Source: Longimicrobium sp.
Lineage (GTDB): Bacteria > Gemmatimonadota > Gemmatimonadetes > Longimicrobiales > Longimicrobiaceae
DNA length: 64,000 nucleotides
Assembly (NCBI GenBank): GCA_036377595.1
Contig: DASUYB010000037.1
Span: 1-64,000, forward strand
Reading direction: 5' to 3'
Positions 62,757 to 64,000 of the stretch are shown here, in pieces (the first letter of the stretch is position 1; the number at the start of each line of letters is the position of its first letter). Below the pieces are notes generated by a model. That model had not been told where the DNA came from, did not search any database, and worked only from the letters and a program-made list of their open reading frames with translations. The position numbers were made by a program, and so were the translations under genes.

Positions 62757-64000
62757 GGTGATGACCGTATTGCGCCGCGAGTTCCTGGAGCGCGTGCGCA
62801 GCCGCAGCTTCCTGCTCGGCACCATCCTCTTCCCCGTCTTGATGGCGGCGATGTGGATCATCCCCGCGCGCATGGGCGGCGGCGGCGGCTCGCGCCACGT
62901 CGTGGTGGTCGACCAGGCGCCGGCCGGCGTGGGGCAGACCGTGGTGCAGCTGCTGACCGCGCCGCAGCCCGCCGGCGGCCGCGACGACGACGCCGTCACC
63001 TTCACCGTCGACCGCGTGGCGCGGCCGCTGGCGCAGGTGAAGGCGGACCTGATCCGCCGTGTGCAGGCCAAGGAGATCGACGGCTACCTCTATCTCCCCC
63101 CGGACTTCGTGCAGAGCAGCCACGCCGAGTACCGGGCGCGCAACGTGGCCAACTTCTCGGTCCTCTCCGCGGTGCAGCGGGCGGCCACGCAGGCGGCGCA
63201 GGCGGCGCGGCTGCAGGCGGCGGGGCTCGACGCGTCGCAGGTGGCCGCGCTGGTGAAGCGGGTGGACGTGGGCACGGCACGCATCACCGACAAGGGCGAG
63301 GAGGGCGGGAGCGCGGCGTCGGCCTTCTTCCTGGCCTACATCGTGGGCTTCCTCACCTACTTCATGATCCTGCTGTACGGGATGAACGTGCTGCGGAGCG
63401 TGCTGGAGGAGAAGACCAACAAGATCTCCGAGGTGATCGTCAGCTCCATGAAGGCCAGCCACCTGATGCTGGGGAAGATCATCGGCGTGGGCGCGGTGGC
63501 GCTGCTGCAGGTGGCGATCTGGGGGGCCATCATGGGCGTGGCCGCGTCGCGCTCCGACATGCTGACGAAGCGCTTCGGGCTGCCGCCGGGCGCGCTGGAC
63601 GTGGTGCACGTGCCGCTGGGGACGGTGCTGGCGGTGACGGGCTTCTTCGTGCTCGGCTTCCTGCTCTACGCGGCGCTGTACGCGGCGCTGGGCGCGGCGG
63701 TAAACAGCGAGCAGGAGGCGCAGCAGTTCCAGATCCTGGTGATGATGCCGCTGATCGTGCCGGTGGCGCTCGTCTTCCGCATCGTCTCGGACCCGCTGGG
63801 GTCGGTGGCCACCACGCTGGGGATGATCCCCTTCACCGCGCCGGTGACGATGGCGATGCGGCTGGCCTCCGCGCCGGTGCCGCCGGTGCAGATCGTCGGC
63901 TCGCTGGCGCTGATGGTGGTGACGGTGCTGGCGGTGGCGTGGATCGCCGGGAAGATCTACCGCGTCGGCATCCTGAGCACCGGCAAGCGCCCCACCCTCG
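62749..64000 (+). CDS. ABC-2 permease, NatB-like, cut by window end
   Basis: 417 codons visible, no stop. N-terminal helix FLLGTILFPVLMAAMWIIPA, a long extracytoplasmic domain (about 45-185), then a helix cluster: AFFLAYIVGFLTYFMILLYG, VLRSVLEEKTNKISEVIVSS (a typical ABC-2 element), HLMLGKIIGVGAVALLQVAI and further segments. The partner of the ATPase encoded just upstream. Only the extreme C-terminus seems to be missing. Confidence 0.88.
   Translation, partial: MSEVMTVLRREFLERVRSRSFLLGTILFPVLMAAMWIIPARMGGGGGSRHVVVVDQAPAGVGQTVVQLLTAPQPAGGRDDDAVTFTVDRVARPLAQVKADLIRRVQAKEIDGYLYLPPDFVQSSHAEYRARNVANFSVLSAVQRAATQAAQAARLQAAGLDASQVAALVKRVDVGTARITDKGEEGGSAASAFFLAYIVGFLTYFMILLYGMNVLRSVLEEKTNKISEVIVSSMKASHLMLGKIIGVGAVALLQVAIWGAIMGVAASRSDMLTKRFGLPPGALDVVHVPLGTVLAVTGFFVLGFLLYAALYAALGAAVNSEQEAQQFQILVMMPLIVPVALVFRIVSDPLGSVATTLGMIPFTAPVTMAMRLASAPVPPVQIVGSLALMVVTVLAVAWIAGKIYRVGILSTGKRPTL

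Overview
The window is very GC-rich (roughly 70% by eye) and gene-dense, and most genes are on the minus strand. The gene content fits a Gram-negative member of the Gemmatimonadota, most likely Longimicrobium or a close relative. The reasons are outer-membrane proteins of the DUF5916 and carboxypeptidase-regulatory/TonB types, an M2 dipeptidase, lipoproteins, an ECF sigma/anti-sigma pair followed by a DUF4097 protein, and two precursors with a pinensin-type lanthipeptide leader. This placement is inference; no rRNA or other marker is present. I recognise no tRNA, rRNA, CRISPR array, prophage or insertion sequence.

Layout. 1-3.4 kb: a minus-strand unit of ECF sigma factor, zinc-finger anti-sigma factor, DUF4097 protein and a DUF5916 outer-membrane protein cut by the window edge. 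3.9-13 kb: mostly single genes (proline-iminopeptidase-like lipoprotein, DUF2911, two tiny proteins, RhlE-type helicase, enoyl-CoA hydratase relative, a DUF72/MetX-like hydrolase pair bracketed by inverted 90-bp repeats, PilT/PilU-type ATPase). 13-23 kb: a PIN pair, a Tat-exported asparaginase, a membrane protein, a 7TM-PAS-GGDEF-EAL regulator, a sulfatase, an outer-membrane protein and an M2 peptidase. 23.6-26.1 kb: a TonB-dependent receptor. 26.3-26.8 kb: BrnT/BrnA toxin-antitoxin. 27.2-31.6 kb: sdhCDAB and malate dehydrogenase. 32-36.4 kb: TrmL, a tandem TonB-C protein, a drug-type ABC exporter with a divergent TetR regulator, and an orphan MazE. 36.6-38.4 kb: moaD-moaE-moaA. 38.5-45.5 kb: lanthipeptide precursor 1, uridine kinase, an A-type Fe-S carrier, M23 peptidase, DUF3108, YceI, a porin and a HAD phosphatase. 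45.8-50.6 kb: fabI, then valS translationally coupled to an Ig-like lipoprotein. 51-56 kb: creatininase-family protein and a giant NtrY-like kinase whose start codons overlap head to head. 56-59.2 kb: two paralogous TPR proteins with tiny plus-strand genes between them. 59.4-64 kb: a hydrolase, lanthipeptide-like precursor 2, a membrane protein coupled to an HTH regulator, and a NatAB-like ABC exporter cut by the window end.

Genes that overlap by ATGA, GTGA or TGATG are probably translationally coupled: sigma/anti-sigma, DUF72/hydrolase, PIN pair, BrnTA, sdhCDAB, both ABC systems, moaDEA, valS/lipoprotein, membrane protein/HTH.

The least ordinary content is non-coding or very small. There are five long hairpins whose arms are tandem 8- or 9-bp repeats, each just 3' of a minus-strand stop codon. 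Several further palindromic repeat families occur, some as inverted pairs. There is a 37-bp near-perfect inverted repeat at 42.4 kb, two lanthipeptide-like precursors without modification genes, and a TPR/secreted-peptide locus that resembles peptide-signalling cassettes in layout.
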